Origin: Catellatospora coxensis
Lineage (GTDB): Bacteria; Actinomycetota; Actinomycetes; Mycobacteriales; Micromonosporaceae
NCBI RefSeq assembly: GCF_016862635.1
Contig: NZ_BONI01000005.1
Coordinates: 152,145 to 216,144 of the forward strand
Length of the DNA: 64,000 bases
Direction of reading: 5' to 3'
Shown here: in pieces, positions 17,549 through 25,813 of the stretch
Layout: every line of letters starts with the position of its first letter
Position numbering within the stretch: the first letter of the stretch is position 1
Notes under the pieces: generated by a model
What the model was told of the DNA's origin: nothing
Seen by the model: the letters and a program-made list of their open reading frames with translations, nothing else
Database searches by the model: none
Translations under genes and position numbers: made by a program

Positions 17549-18001
17549 TCACGTCGGGTCGCCCTTCTCACCCGGTACGGGAGGATGAGTGCAGTGGATC
17601 CCGCACCAGGCCCGGTGATCGAAGAAGCGCAGGCCGTCGACCACCGTGCCGGACTCGATCTCCGGCAGCGTCCAGGGATGGGCGGAGTAGTCGTCGACCG
17701 CCACGCCGCCCCGTTCGAGCAGCATCGCCACCGCGTACCCGACCTCCGCGGCGCCGTCGATCCGACCGGAGACGTCGATCTGCAGCCCCCAGCCGGGCAG
17801 GCTGCCGACGGCGGCTTCCACCAGCGCCACGTCGTCAGGGCCCCGGTCCCAGAAGATGCCGCCGAAGTCGCGGCCGGTGACGAAACCGATCCAGAGCTTG
17901 CCCTCCAACACCCAGTCATCGCCACCACGTAGTAGGTGCCGGTCGAGCGTCGCGACAGTCTCGGCCCGCTCGCCCGCCGGAAACACGAACACGCTGCGCA
18001 T
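17549..18001 (-). CDS. Hypothetical protein (150 aa)
   Basis: From ATG 18001 the product begins MRSVFVFPAGERAE and continues with DDWVLEGKLWIGF, DFGGIFWDRGPDDVALVEA and VGYAVAMLLERGGVAVDD. Alternating strands and a few helices suggest a small alpha/beta protein; I recognise no family. It is the only minus-strand gene in the interval bracketed by the duplicated modules and is transcribed away from copy 2. Codon use is like its neighbours. Confidence 0.65.
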   Translation of the reverse strand: MRSVFVFPAGERAETVATLDRHLLRGGDDWVLEGKLWIGFVTGRDFGGIFWDRGPDDVALVEAAVGSLPGWGLQIDVSGRIDGAAEVGYAVAMLLERGGVAVDDYSAHPWTLPEIESGTVVDGLRFFDHRAWCGIHCTHPPVPGEKGDPT

Positions 18002-18088
18002 GCGTGCAGCGTAGGCGGCACAACACCCCGGCTCCACCGGTTTCGAACCGATGAGGCCGCCGGTGACCGCGGTCACGGTGCGTAGGCA

Positions 18089-18120
18089 TACCTAGATCCA
18101 CCCAGGCACGCCTCTAGGTA
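18089..18120. promoter_or_regulatory. Inverted repeat TACCTAGA-N16-TCTAGGTA (copy 2)
   Basis: Same arms, same 16-base spacing and same distance to the start codon as in copy 1, although the spacer sequence differs. Confidence 0.5.
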
Positions 18121-18228
18121 GGGCACGGCCAGGCAAGATACGCCGTCGCTGCGGATGGAACGGGGCTGTCGTCGGAGGAGTATTCATCTCGTCAGAAAGA
18201 CACAGAGTCAAGGACTGAGGAGTCTGCG

Positions 18229-18375
18229 ATGTTCGGAACACCCGAGATGTACTTCGACCTGGCGAAGCAGCATCACCGAGAGCTCATAGACGAGGCCGCG
18301 AAGGAGCGGATGGCCAACCGGCTGCACCGCCACGGCCGCAAGCGCCGCCAGGCGCGCGACCACACGGCTCGATGA
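18229..18375 (+). CDS. 48-aa basic protein, copy 2 of a duplicated gene
   Basis: Paralogue of the gene at 15301, with the same ribosome site (GAGGAG) and the same length. It starts MFGTPEMYFDLAKQHHREL and ends with the same His/Arg-rich tail, LHRHGRKRRQARDHTAR. Many nucleotide differences between the copies are silent, as expected for a selected protein. The function is unknown; the basic tail suggests nucleic-acid or membrane-surface binding. Confidence 0.8.
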   Translation: MFGTPEMYFDLAKQHHRELIDEAAKERMANRLHRHGRKRRQARDHTAR

Positions 18376-18383
18376 GCATCGAG

Positions 18384-18422
18384 GAACAGGCCCGGGATCC
18401 GGAAACGGACCCGGGCCTGTTC
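18384..18422 (+). terminator. Hairpin terminator of the 48-aa gene, copy 2
   Basis: GAACAGGCCCGGG pairs with CCCGGGCCTGTTC. Inside, TCCG and CGGA close a GAAA tetraloop, giving about 17 pairs with one bulged A. It begins 8 bp after the stop. Confidence 0.82.
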
Positions 18423-18529
18423 GTATGCGCGGGCTCTGGATCTTTGCGGTTCATATGGATCACGCGTTATGTTTGCCCGCGACGTATGGCCAATGTGGAG
18501 CCATCGCTTCGGGTGGGGGACCTGCTGAC

Positions 18530-19900
18530 ATGTCGACGACGCGCACCTTTGCCGAGATCTGCACCGACGTCGCGCCCACCGGCATGCGCCGCCTGATGTC
18601 ACGGGCCGTGGTGCTGGGCGGCAGCATCGCGGGGCTGATGGCCGCCCCGGTGCTCAGCGACCACGCCGACGAGGTCCTGATCATCGAGCGCGACCCGCAG
18701 GACACCGGTGCCGAGCCGCGGCCCGGCGTGCCGCAGGGCAGCCAGGTGCATGGGCTGCTGCCCGCGGGGCAGATCCAGTTCGAGCGGTGGTTTCCGGGAT
18801 TCATCCAGGAGGCGATCGCGGCGGGCGCGGTCGTGCCGCCGTACGGCGCGTTCGAGTTCGTCATGAACGGCTCGCTGCGCACCGCCAAGCCGGTCCGGCT
18901 CGAACAGCCGGGCCTGGTCGGCACCAGGCCGTTCCTGGAAGGGCTGGTCCGGCGCCGGACGCTGGCGGTGCCCAACATCAGGTTCGTGTCCGGGCGGGCC
19001 GAGGGACTGATCGTCGAGGACGGCCGGGTGGTCGGCGCGCGTTACGAGGGCGACCAGGGCTCCACCGAGGTACGGGCCGAGCTGGTCGTCGACGGCATGG
19101 GCCGGTCCAGCCGGCTCAGCGACTGGCTGGAGGGCCACGGCTTCGCCCGCCCGCCGATGCAGCGGATGGGCATCAAACTCAACTACGCCACGGCCATGTT
19201 CCGCCGTGACCCGGCGATGGGCGACACGTGGGGCAGCATCGCGTTCAACGATGCCAGTGGCGGCGTGCCGCGCATCGGCGGGGTGAACCCGGTCGAGGGC
19301 GACCGGTGGCTGGTCCTGATCGCCGGGTACGCCGACGACCGGCCCAGCCGCGATCCCGACGAGTTCACCGAGCGCTGCGTGCGGGACTTCCCGCCGATGT
19401 TCGGCCAGGTCGCCACCGGCTGCGAGATGATCGGGCCGGTCATCACCTACCACCAGGCCGACAGCCGTCGCCGGGACTTCCACGAGGCCCGTGACCTGCC
19501 GGCGGGTGTCGTCGCGGCCGGTGACGCGGTGGCGTCGTTCAACCCGATCTACGGCCAGGGCATGACCTCGGCCGCGCTGCACGCGTCGTGCCTGTCGGCG
19601 TACCTGCGCAGCGATCCCGACCTGAGCCGCCCCGCCCGGCGGTACTTCGACCTGGTGCGGGTCGTGGTCGACGCCGCCTGGCAGACCTCCACGCTGTCCG
19701 ACCTGGGGCTCGAGCACGTCGACGGCCCCTACCCGCCCGGCTACGCGCTGATCAGCCGGATCAGCGGGCGGATCGCCCGGGCGTCGATCTCCGACGATGC
19801 GGTCAACCACAAACTGAGCCTGGTCACCATGATGCTCGCCCACCCGCGCTCGCTCATGAGCCCGTCGTTCGTGCTGCGCGCGATGCTGCGCGGCGCCTGA
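18530..19900 (+). CDS. FAD-dependent monooxygenase-like protein
   Basis: A 456-aa flavoprotein from ATG 18530, with GGGGGA upstream. It has the N-terminal nucleotide-binding fold (AVVLGGSIAGLMAAPVLSDH...VLIIERD), SQVHGLLPAG, a central DGMGRSSRLSDWL that resembles the DG motif of hydroxylases, and near residue 325 the second FAD contact AGDAVASFNPIYGQGMTSA. This arrangement fits the 2-polyprenyl-6-methoxyphenol hydroxylase-like group, which are NADPH-dependent hydroxylases or halogenase relatives. I see no halogenase WxWxIP motif. The substrate cannot be told. It follows the second 48-aa gene after a terminator and should have its own promoter. Confidence 0.87.
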   Translation: MSTTRTFAEICTDVAPTGMRRLMSRAVVLGGSIAGLMAAPVLSDHADEVLIIERDPQDTGAEPRPGVPQGSQVHGLLPAGQIQFERWFPGFIQEAIAAGAVVPPYGAFEFVMNGSLRTAKPVRLEQPGLVGTRPFLEGLVRRRTLAVPNIRFVSGRAEGLIVEDGRVVGARYEGDQGSTEVRAELVVDGMGRSSRLSDWLEGHGFARPPMQRMGIKLNYATAMFRRDPAMGDTWGSIAFNDASGGVPRIGGVNPVEGDRWLVLIAGYADDRPSRDPDEFTERCVRDFPPMFGQVATGCEMIGPVITYHQADSRRRDFHEARDLPAGVVAAGDAVASFNPIYGQGMTSAALHASCLSAYLRSDPDLSRPARRYFDLVRVVVDAAWQTSTLSDLGLEHVDGPYPPGYALISRISGRIARASISDDAVNHKLSLVTMMLAHPRSLMSPSFVLRAMLRGA

Positions 19901-19982
19901 CCGGGCGGGTCGGCAACGCTGCGACAGGACGTCGGGCTCGTCCGACCGGTTTCCCGGCCGCTGTACGGGGCACCTGGGTGGT

Positions 19983-20474
19983 ATGCATCTGCCCATCAAT
20001 CACCGGATGCGGCCGCTCTGGCGGGCGCTGGCCGGCTTGTCCGCTGTCTGCCTGCTGGTGTTCGGGGTGATCGGCGTGGTCGCCACGTCGGGGCAGCCCT
20101 TCTTCCACGACGGCGACACATCGGTGCTCGGCCTGCGTGCGAACCCCGCGCTGGCCTGGCTGTCCGTCGCCCTGGGCGTCGTGGCGCTGCTCGGAACGGC
20201 CGTCGGCGCCGCGGCCATGGCCGCCCACCTCGGCACCGGCGCGATCTGCCTGCTCGGCGGGCTGACGGCGCTCACCCTGCTGCAGACGTCGGTCAACAAA
20301 CTCAACTTCGACATGTCCACCTGCATCGCGTCGTTCCTCGTGGGCTCGGTCCTGCTGACCGCCGGCCTGTACGGGAGAACGGGCACCCCCCGCCAGGCCG
20401 TGACCGAGGAGGTGCTGCGGCACAGCACTCGCCCCGGCGACAAGTTCGCGGTCGAACCACACGCCAACCCGTAG
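19983..20474 (+). CDS. DUF4383 membrane protein
   Basis: A 163-aa protein with four membrane segments. MHLPINHRMRPLWRALAGL, FHDGDTSVLGLRANPALAWLS and FLVGSVLLTAGLYGRTG are the recurring features of the DUF4383 family, common in actinomycetes. It has an acidic/basic cytoplasmic tail after the last helix. Function unknown. The ribosome site is weak. Confidence 0.88.
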   Translation: MHLPINHRMRPLWRALAGLSAVCLLVFGVIGVVATSGQPFFHDGDTSVLGLRANPALAWLSVALGVVALLGTAVGAAAMAAHLGTGAICLLGGLTALTLLQTSVNKLNFDMSTCIASFLVGSVLLTAGLYGRTGTPRQAVTEEVLRHSTRPGDKFAVEPHANP

Positions 20475-20567
20475 CCGCCACCCACCTGGAACCCGGCTCG
20501 CTCGCTTACGTTGACGAAGGCAGTGATTCACCGGAGGTCGGGATGATCTCGCTGGATGCCGCCGCGG

Positions 20568-21821
20568 TCATCGTGGTCGGCCCGCAGGCGGCCCGTCGGC
20601 CGCTCCGGCGGGTTCGCGCCGCAGGGCGGTGCCGAGGGCCGCGCCGCCGGCCGCGCCGACCGCCCAGAAGACGATCATGACGAGCAGGAAGTCCGGGCGT
20701 ACCACGTCGAGGACCGCCGACTGCCAGGTAGGCGGCACCGCGTCGCCGGTGCTCAGGTAGCCTGCCTGCCGCTGCGCCCAGACCAGGGCCTCGGGGACGC
20801 CGACGGCCACTATCGCCACCAGGGCGGCGAGCCCGGACAGCGCCGCGGCGCGCAGTCCCGCGCCGAACGAGCGGTTGCGCCAGGCCGTGACGAGCGCGAC
20901 GGCCAGCAGCAGGACGCTCGGGCCGACGACCCAGAAGTCCAGGATGCCGCCCCTGTCGTGGGCCAGTGACCAGCGCGAGGCCGCGAACGAACCGGCCGCC
21001 ACGACGACCGCCACGCCGGCTGCCGACGCCCACGCGGCCTGCGGCCGCCCGGACCGCAGCGCGGCCCACATCCCGCCCAGGGCGAACCTGCGCCGCTCGG
21101 CGGGCGGGTCGATGGCCGCGAGTTCGGCCCGCAGCGCGGCTCCCCAGGCGGACCGGTTCTCGGGCAGGTCGGCGGTGGCCAGGTCGAGCAGGAGCTGCCA
21201 CCCGTCGCGGGCCGGGTGCTGTTCCGCCCCGGTGCGGGCACCGCGCGCCGCGCCGAGGACCGGCCAGGGCAGCGCCCAGATCAGCACGACCAGGAACACC
21301 GTGAACGGCAGCAGCAGGTCGCCCTCGCCGAGGTTCGCGACGGCCGGGAAGCTGCCGGGGTCGGCGAGGTAGGCGGCGCGCATGGGCAGGTGTGCGGCCG
21401 CGGTGCCGGTGGCGACGGCGACGAGCGCGAGCAGCCCGGCGACGGTTCCGGCCCCGAATCCGCGGGCTCGGGCCACGGTGGCCGCGGCCAGGGCGGCGAG
21501 CCCCGCGCAGGCGATCGCCGCGAGCAGCCCGAGCACCATGGTCAGCAGCGCCATGTCGACACCCCAGCCCGGTCCTTTCTCGACCGTGGCGAGATACAGC
21601 TGTTCGAGGCCGAAGGTGAGTGCTGCCGCGCCGGCGGTGACGCCGATCAGCAGCGGCCATACGGGACGCCTGGTGCCGCCGCGCCACCCGGCGCGGGTGC
21701 GCTGGGCGAGGGTGCCCGCACCGTGGCGGCGTACGGCGTCGCGCAGCCGGACGGCGAGTACCACGATCGCTAGCAGCGGTGCGGGTGCGAGCACCACCAG
21801 GGTGAGGAGAACGTCGAGCAT
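20568..21821 (-). CDS. Polytopic membrane protein in a PadR operon
   Basis: A 417-aa protein with about nine hydrophobic segments. A soluble loop near residues 205-260 (WQLLLDLATADLPENRSAWG and ALRAELAAIDPPAERRRFA) resembles the prefix helices seen in some actinobacterial permeases paired with PadR regulators. The PadR gene lies 49 bp upstream on the same strand, so it is very likely a PadR-regulated membrane protein, for instance an exporter component. There is no ATP-binding motif. I cannot assign a substrate. Confidence 0.75.
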   Translation of the reverse strand: MLDVLLTLVVLAPAPLLAIVVLAVRLRDAVRRHGAGTLAQRTRAGWRGGTRRPVWPLLIGVTAGAAALTFGLEQLYLATVEKGPGWGVDMALLTMVLGLLAAIACAGLAALAAATVARARGFGAGTVAGLLALVAVATGTAAAHLPMRAAYLADPGSFPAVANLGEGDLLLPFTVFLVVLIWALPWPVLGAARGARTGAEQHPARDGWQLLLDLATADLPENRSAWGAALRAELAAIDPPAERRRFALGGMWAALRSGRPQAAWASAAGVAVVVAAGSFAASRWSLAHDRGGILDFWVVGPSVLLLAVALVTAWRNRSFGAGLRAAALSGLAALVAIVAVGVPEALVWAQRQAGYLSTGDAVPPTWQSAVLDVVRPDFLLVMIVFWAVGAAGGAALGTALRREPAGAADGPPAGRPR

Positions 21822-21870
21822 CGCAGGCCTCCGAACGGCAGGGGCGGGTCGGGGATCGAGCGGTCGAGGG

Positions 21871-22200
21871 TCAGGCGGTCCTGGGCGCGAGCGGGGCCGG
21901 GCCCGGGGCGGGTGCGGTGTCGGCGGCGCGGGCCGACGCGGTGACGGTGCGGGCGAGTTCGGCGCCCGCGGTGCTGAGCCGGTACAGGTGACGGGCCGGC
22001 CGGCCGCGTGGCGGGTCGGTCTCCCAGGAGGTCTCCACGTGTCCGCGTTCGGCGAGGCGGATGAGGATCGGGTAGACCGTGCCCGCCTTCAGGCCGAGGG
22101 TGCGGCACAGGTCGTAGCCGTGGCTCCAGTCCGCGCCGGTTTCGGCGAGGGCGACGAGCACTGCCGCGGTCTGCGGGGAGGGATGTCGTACGCGTGCCAT
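21871..22200 (-). CDS. PadR family transcriptional regulator
   Basis: A compact 109-aa PadR of the short subfamily. The winged helix includes SPQTAAVLVALAETGADWSHGYDL, LKAGTVYPILIRLAERGHVE and RPARHLYRLSTAGAELA. The tail is Ala/Pro rich. These regulators usually repress their own operon, here with the membrane protein downstream. A perfect 14-bp palindrome lies 11 bp upstream of the start and is the obvious operator. Confidence 0.93.
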   Translation of the reverse strand: MARVRHPSPQTAAVLVALAETGADWSHGYDLCRTLGLKAGTVYPILIRLAERGHVETSWETDPPRGRPARHLYRLSTAGAELARTVTASARAADTAPAPGPAPLAPRTA

Positions 22201-22210
22201 GCCGCTAATA

Positions 22211-22224
22211 TCTACCTAGGTAGA
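22211..22224. promoter_or_regulatory. Perfect palindrome TCTACCTAGGTAGA, likely PadR operator
   Basis: This 14-bp palindrome sits in an A/T-richer patch between the divergent PadR gene (22200) and the gene at 22303. It contains the half-site TACCTAG that also forms the inverted repeats in front of both 48-aa genes. Confidence 0.65.
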
Positions 22225-22302
22225 GTTAACGCGCAAGCCCTTCCGCGTGCCGGTCGCCGGGGGTCTGCGAACGCGGCGCTCGCGTGGCAGGATCTCCTGT
22301 TC

Positions 22303-22701
22303 GTGACACCCCGCCATCCCACCCGCTCCGCCGGGTTCGTCCTGCTGGTCCTGACCGCGCTCTGCGGCGGCGTGCTCGGCCTGGTCCTGCTGGACAACCG
22401 GATCTCGCCGACGGTCTCGACCTGGCTGGCCGCGGTCTCCTTCGCGCTGTTCGTCGTGCTCTGCGGGGTCGCCGCTCTCGGCTGGTTCTGGCGGGAGCAC
22501 GAGGTGTGGCAGGTGCTCGGCGGTCCGGAGCAGCTGGCAGCCCGGGTCCGGGACCGCGCGGAGCAGCAGGCGGCCTACGCGGCGGCGGTCCACGCGTCCT
22601 ACCAGGCACGCGCCGCGGAAGAGGCCGCACACCGCGCCGCGAACGACCCGCACAGCACCGAGGCCAAGGCCGGACCGCCGCCTCGGGTCAGCGGTTCTTG
22701 A
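22303..22701 (+). CDS. Small two-helix membrane protein with C-terminal coiled coil
   Basis: Reading from GTG 22303 gives 132 residues. Two hydrophobic segments (AGFVLLVLTALCGGVLGLVLL and WLAAVSFALFVVLCGVAALGW) are followed by an Ala/Glu/Arg-rich helix (RVRDRAEQQAAYAAAVHAS). The frame is open well upstream, so the start is chosen for the onset of the membrane segment and is uncertain. Its last 14 bases overlap the lipoprotein gene on the other strand. No family recognised. Confidence 0.55.
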   Translation: MTPRHPTRSAGFVLLVLTALCGGVLGLVLLDNRISPTVSTWLAAVSFALFVVLCGVAALGWFWREHEVWQVLGGPEQLAARVRDRAEQQAAYAAAVHASYQARAAEEAAHRAANDPHSTEAKAGPPPRVSGS

Positions 22702-23287
22702 CGGCGGCGACCTCGGCTGCCACCAGGGACATGAGCTTGGCGATGTTCTCCGGGGTGGCGTCCCAGCCGGCGGTCGTCGCGCCGATCACCATGGTGCCGT
22801 CGAGCACGCCGACGCCCACGTGGGTCTGGCCGTCCTTGGTCACGCTTCCGGCGAAAGCCTGCTCCCCCAGGCTCGGCACCGGCACGGCCTTGACATCGGG
22901 AACGGCGCGGCTCAGCTCGACGGCCTTCTGATATCCGGCGGAGGCGTCGGCCGCGGTCGCGTACTCGTCGGCGGAGATCGTCACCTTCTTCGAGCCGTCG
23001 CCGTTCGTGTACGCCACGCTCCTGGTGGCCGTCGGGCTGCCGGAGGCGGTGGAGTTCCAGCCGGTGGCCAGTTCCTGGCTGATCTCCGGGAAGAACCCCT
23101 GCACCTCGCTCAGCGGGATGACGGTGTTGCGCGGGAGCAGGGCGCCGGTGGCCGACGGTGTGGCGACCCGTGGCGCGGTCGCGGACGTGACGGGCGTCGC
23201 GCAGGCCGACAGCGCGAGAATCCCGAACGCGGCAGCCCACAGCACTGCCGCCCTGCCCCAGCCCGACTTCTTGACCCGTGCGTTCAC
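22688..23287 (-). CDS. Secreted lipoprotein, hypothetical
   Basis: A 199-aa product with a lipoprotein signal: basic start (MNARVKKSGWGR), hydrophobic core (AAVLWAAAFGILAL) and lipobox Leu-Ser-Ala-Cys at about residue 29. The mature part has SAYTNGD-like strands and ends LMSLVAAEVAAVKNR. The overall pattern resembles the DUF3558/LpqN-type lipoproteins of actinomycetes, but I could not confirm a family. It should be anchored on the outer face of the membrane. The GTG start at 23287 has GCGGGGG upstream. Confidence 0.8.
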   Translation of the reverse strand: MNARVKKSGWGRAAVLWAAAFGILALSACATPVTSATAPRVATPSATGALLPRNTVIPLSEVQGFFPEISQELATGWNSTASGSPTATRSVAYTNGDGSKKVTISADEYATAADASAGYQKAVELSRAVPDVKAVPVPSLGEQAFAGSVTKDGQTHVGVGVLDGTMVIGATTAGWDATPENIAKLMSLVAAEVAAVKNR

Positions 23288-23423
23288 GCCCGCCCCCGCT
23301 CACGGAAACCCGCTTCCGGACAGCGATCTGCCCGCAGCCGCAATATATCCCGCGAATCGGTCCAATCTCGCCGATTCGGCCATGCTGGTGCGCACCGGAT
23401 GCCGAGCAGGGCCGCCCTCCTCA

Positions 23424-23500
23424 TGATCGTTCGACTTGCCGGGCGCCTGTGCGTATCTTGACCGCGCATACGCCCGTGTGCCTGGCAAGTCGAACGATCA
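23424..23500. repeat. Long inverted repeat with 17-bp perfect outer arms
   Basis: TGATCGTTCGACTTGCC at 23424 is exactly mirrored by GGCAAGTCGAACGATCA ending at 23500. Inside, GCGTAT (23451) and ATACGC (23468) pair as well, with imperfect matches between, so the whole 77-bp element could form a near-continuous hairpin. It lies 17 bp downstream of the acyl-CoA dehydrogenase stop on the minus strand. It could be that gene's terminator, though it lacks a T-run, or a small palindromic mobile element. Confidence 0.8.
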
Positions 23501-23516
23501 CCGACCCCCGGCCGTC

Positions 23517-25232
23517 CTACGGCTGCATCTCGTACGCGCCGCAGAGGGACTCGACCTGGGACCACACGGCGGCCGTGCGGGAGGAGTCCCGGGCCGGGCG
23601 GCGCAGGTGGGCGAGTGCCCAGGCGGCCTGGGCGTCGGTGGTGGCCGCCTTGCCGTGCAGCTCGGTCGCGTACGCGGAGAAGTCGCCGACGAGCACCGCG
23701 AAGATCTCGTCGAGCAGGTCGCGGTCCAGGCCGGTCGCCTCCGCCTGCTCCAGGATCAGCTGGCCGTAGACGACCAGCGCGAACAGCTGCCCGATGGTGA
23801 GCAGGAAGTCCAGGTCCCGCTGCTGGTCGGCGTCCGGGGCGTGCGCCTGCAGCAGCGCGCACAGCCCGTCGGCCTGCTCCCGGAACACCGCGACGTTGGC
23901 GAGGCCGGCGTGCCTGTCGTACGGGCCGCGCCAGTCCTGGAACCGGATCTCCCCCAGGCCGCGGGCCGGGCCCTGCCGGAACAGGAACTCGTCGTCGGCG
24001 GCGTCGTGCCGGGTCGGCACGGGCGCGAAGTCGGCGGGCCGGAACAGGTAGTTCGGCATGAACTTCAGGATCAGGGCCAGGTTGACGTGCACGGTGCCCT
24101 CGAGCTTCGGCAGGCCGCGGATGTCCTTGGCGGCCTTGTCGAAGTAGGTGTCGGCCTCGAAGCCCTTCGCGGCGATCACGTCCCACAGCAGGTCGATGAC
24201 CCGCTCGCCCTCGGTGGTGACCTTCATCTTCGTCATCGGGTTGAACAGCAGATACCGCCGGTCGTCCGGGCCCGCGGACCGGAAGTAGTCGACGGCCCGG
24301 TCGCTGAACAGCTTCATCGCGACCAGCCGGGCGTACGCGTCGGCCAGCTCGCGGCGCACGTGCGGGAAGTCGGTGACCTTCCGGCCGTACAGGACGCGCC
24401 GGTGCGCGTGGGTGACCGCTTCGTACATCGCGTGCTCGCAGATGCCGATCGAGGCGGTGCACAGGTTGAACTTGCCGACGTTGACCGTGTTGAGCGCGGC
24501 GTCGAACGCGGCCTTGCCCGTGTGCAGCACGTCCTCGGCACGCACCGGGTAGTCCTCGAGCCGGAACTCGCTGACGTACATCTGCCCGTTCACCACGTTC
24601 TTGACCAGGTGGTACGCGGGGTGGCGGCTGTCGGCGGCGAAGAAGACGTAGCCGTCGGGGCCCTCCACGTCGGCGCGGCGGCCGAAGACGGACACCAGGC
24701 CGGCGACGTTGCCGTTGCCGATGTAGTACTTGCCGCCGGTGGCCCGGAAGCCGCCCGCGCCGTCCGGGGTCAGGATCATGTCGGTGGAGTAGATGTCCGC
24801 GCCGTGGGTGCGCTCGGACAGGCCGAACGCCATGACGTGCCCGTCGGCGAGCAGCTGCGCGGCGCGAGCGCGAGCGGCGGGATTGTCGCTCTGCCAGACC
24901 GGGCCGAGGCCGAGGACGGTGACCTGCCAGGTGTACCAGTAGCCGAGGCCGTAGAAGGCGAGGATCTCGCTGAGCGCGGCGTTGCGCGCGGTGTCCCAGC
25001 GGGTGCCGCCGTCGCCGTCCGCGGCCGGGGTCAGGAACGTGGCGAACAGGCCCTCCTTGGCGACGAAGTCCAGGAAGTCGGCGTACCAGGTGCGGTCGTT
25101 GTAGCTGTCGACCAGCGTCTTCTTGCCGCGGTTCTCGAAGAAGTCGACGGTGGCACGCAGCAGCCGGCGGGACTCGTCGTCGAGGTGCGCGGGGTCGTAG
25201 GTGCGCGGGTTCAGCAGCAACGGGTGCGTCAT
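23517..25232 (-). CDS. Acyl-CoA dehydrogenase/oxidase family protein
   Basis: A 571-aa flavoenzyme-like protein. MAFGLSERTHGADIYSTDM (near residue 133) is the flavin-contacting loop of acyl-CoA dehydrogenases, followed by KYYIGNGNVAGLVSVFGR. The C-terminal helical half includes RRVLYGRKVTDFPHVRREL, which is also characteristic of the family. It is longer than normal short-chain dehydrogenases (about 380-400 aa), with a C-terminal extension of about 150 residues as in long-chain or oxidase-type members. The usual catalytic Glu is not obvious to me. The ATG at 25232 follows AAGGAAG. The PadR gene lies 20 bp upstream and is co-directional, so the pair forms one operon. Confidence 0.88.
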   Translation of the reverse strand: MTHPLLLNPRTYDPAHLDDESRRLLRATVDFFENRGKKTLVDSYNDRTWYADFLDFVAKEGLFATFLTPAADGDGGTRWDTARNAALSEILAFYGLGYWYTWQVTVLGLGPVWQSDNPAARARAAQLLADGHVMAFGLSERTHGADIYSTDMILTPDGAGGFRATGGKYYIGNGNVAGLVSVFGRRADVEGPDGYVFFAADSRHPAYHLVKNVVNGQMYVSEFRLEDYPVRAEDVLHTGKAAFDAALNTVNVGKFNLCTASIGICEHAMYEAVTHAHRRVLYGRKVTDFPHVRRELADAYARLVAMKLFSDRAVDYFRSAGPDDRRYLLFNPMTKMKVTTEGERVIDLLWDVIAAKGFEADTYFDKAAKDIRGLPKLEGTVHVNLALILKFMPNYLFRPADFAPVPTRHDAADDEFLFRQGPARGLGEIRFQDWRGPYDRHAGLANVAVFREQADGLCALLQAHAPDADQQRDLDFLLTIGQLFALVVYGQLILEQAEATGLDRDLLDEIFAVLVGDFSAYATELHGKAATTDAQAAWALAHLRRPARDSSRTAAVWSQVESLCGAYEMQP

Positions 25233-25252
25233 GGCGGTTCTTCCTTGTCCGG

Positions 25253-25810
25253 TCAGAGGTCGTGGAGGGTGTGCAGGACGTCGTCGAGCCAGGCCAGGAC
25301 CATGCGCTCGTACTCGATGCCGCCGCGCAGCACGACGTGCTGCAGCCGCTGCCCCGCGTCGAGGTCGGCGGGGTCGGGGAAGTCGCGCTGCTCGCCGGTC
25401 AGGTAGCGGCGCAGGGTGGTCTCGTGGTCGGCGCGGTACCGCTCGACCTCGGTGATCAGGGCCGCCCGGCCGGCGGCGTCATCGAACGCCGCGCCGCGGA
25501 TCTTGACGGCCAGCTCGTGGCGGACGGTCTCCGGCTGGACCGGTTCGCGCAGCCAGCCCGTCAGCGCATCCCGGCCCGGCTCGGCCACCGTGTAGCACCG
25601 CTTGTCGGGGCGGCCGTCCTGGCCGATCTCCTCGGCGGTGACCCAGCCGTCGGCCTCCATCCGCCGCAGCACCTTGTAGATCTGCTGGTGGGTCGCGGTC
25701 CAGAACCGGCCGATCGAGCGGTCGAACCGCCTGGCCAGCTCGTAGCCGGACCCGGGCTGCTCCAGCAGCGAGACGAGGATCGCGTGTTCCAGGGCCACGT
25801 CGGCCATCAT
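25253..25810 (-). CDS. PadR family regulator with C-terminal extension
   Basis: A 185-aa PadR of the longer subfamily. The N-terminal winged helix (ALEHAILVSLLEQPGSGYEL, then HQQIYKVLRRMEADGWVTAE and RCYTVAEPGRDAL) is followed by a helical dimerisation domain (RYRADHETTLRRYLTGEQ, GIEYERMVLAWLDDVL). Two adjacent ATG codons (25810 and 25807) could start translation. It is transcribed ahead of the acyl-CoA dehydrogenase gene and divergently from the large repeat protein, so it probably represses its own operon. A candidate operator lies 3 bp before the start. Confidence 0.93.
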   Translation of the reverse strand: MMADVALEHAILVSLLEQPGSGYELARRFDRSIGRFWTATHQQIYKVLRRMEADGWVTAEEIGQDGRPDKRCYTVAEPGRDALTGWLREPVQPETVRHELAVKIRGAAFDDAAGRAALITEVERYRADHETTLRRYLTGEQRDFPDPADLDAGQRLQHVVLRGGIEYERMVLAWLDDVLHTLHDL

Positions 25811-25813
25811 GCT

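Larger units (their letters stand above)
18069..18428 (+). repeat. Duplicated module, copy 2 (control region, 48-aa gene, terminator)
   Basis: Direct repeat of 15141-15501. The two units start about 2.93 kb apart and bracket four genes. The inverted repeat TACCTAGA-N16-TCTAGGTA is at 18089-18120 in this copy. Confidence 0.92.

Noticed and set aside
18026..18058. T-loop-like sequence GGTTCGAAACC (minus strand), resembling a tRNA T-arm
   Set aside because: The T-arm pairs, but no matching acceptor, anticodon or D arm is present at the expected distances, so this is not a tRNA.
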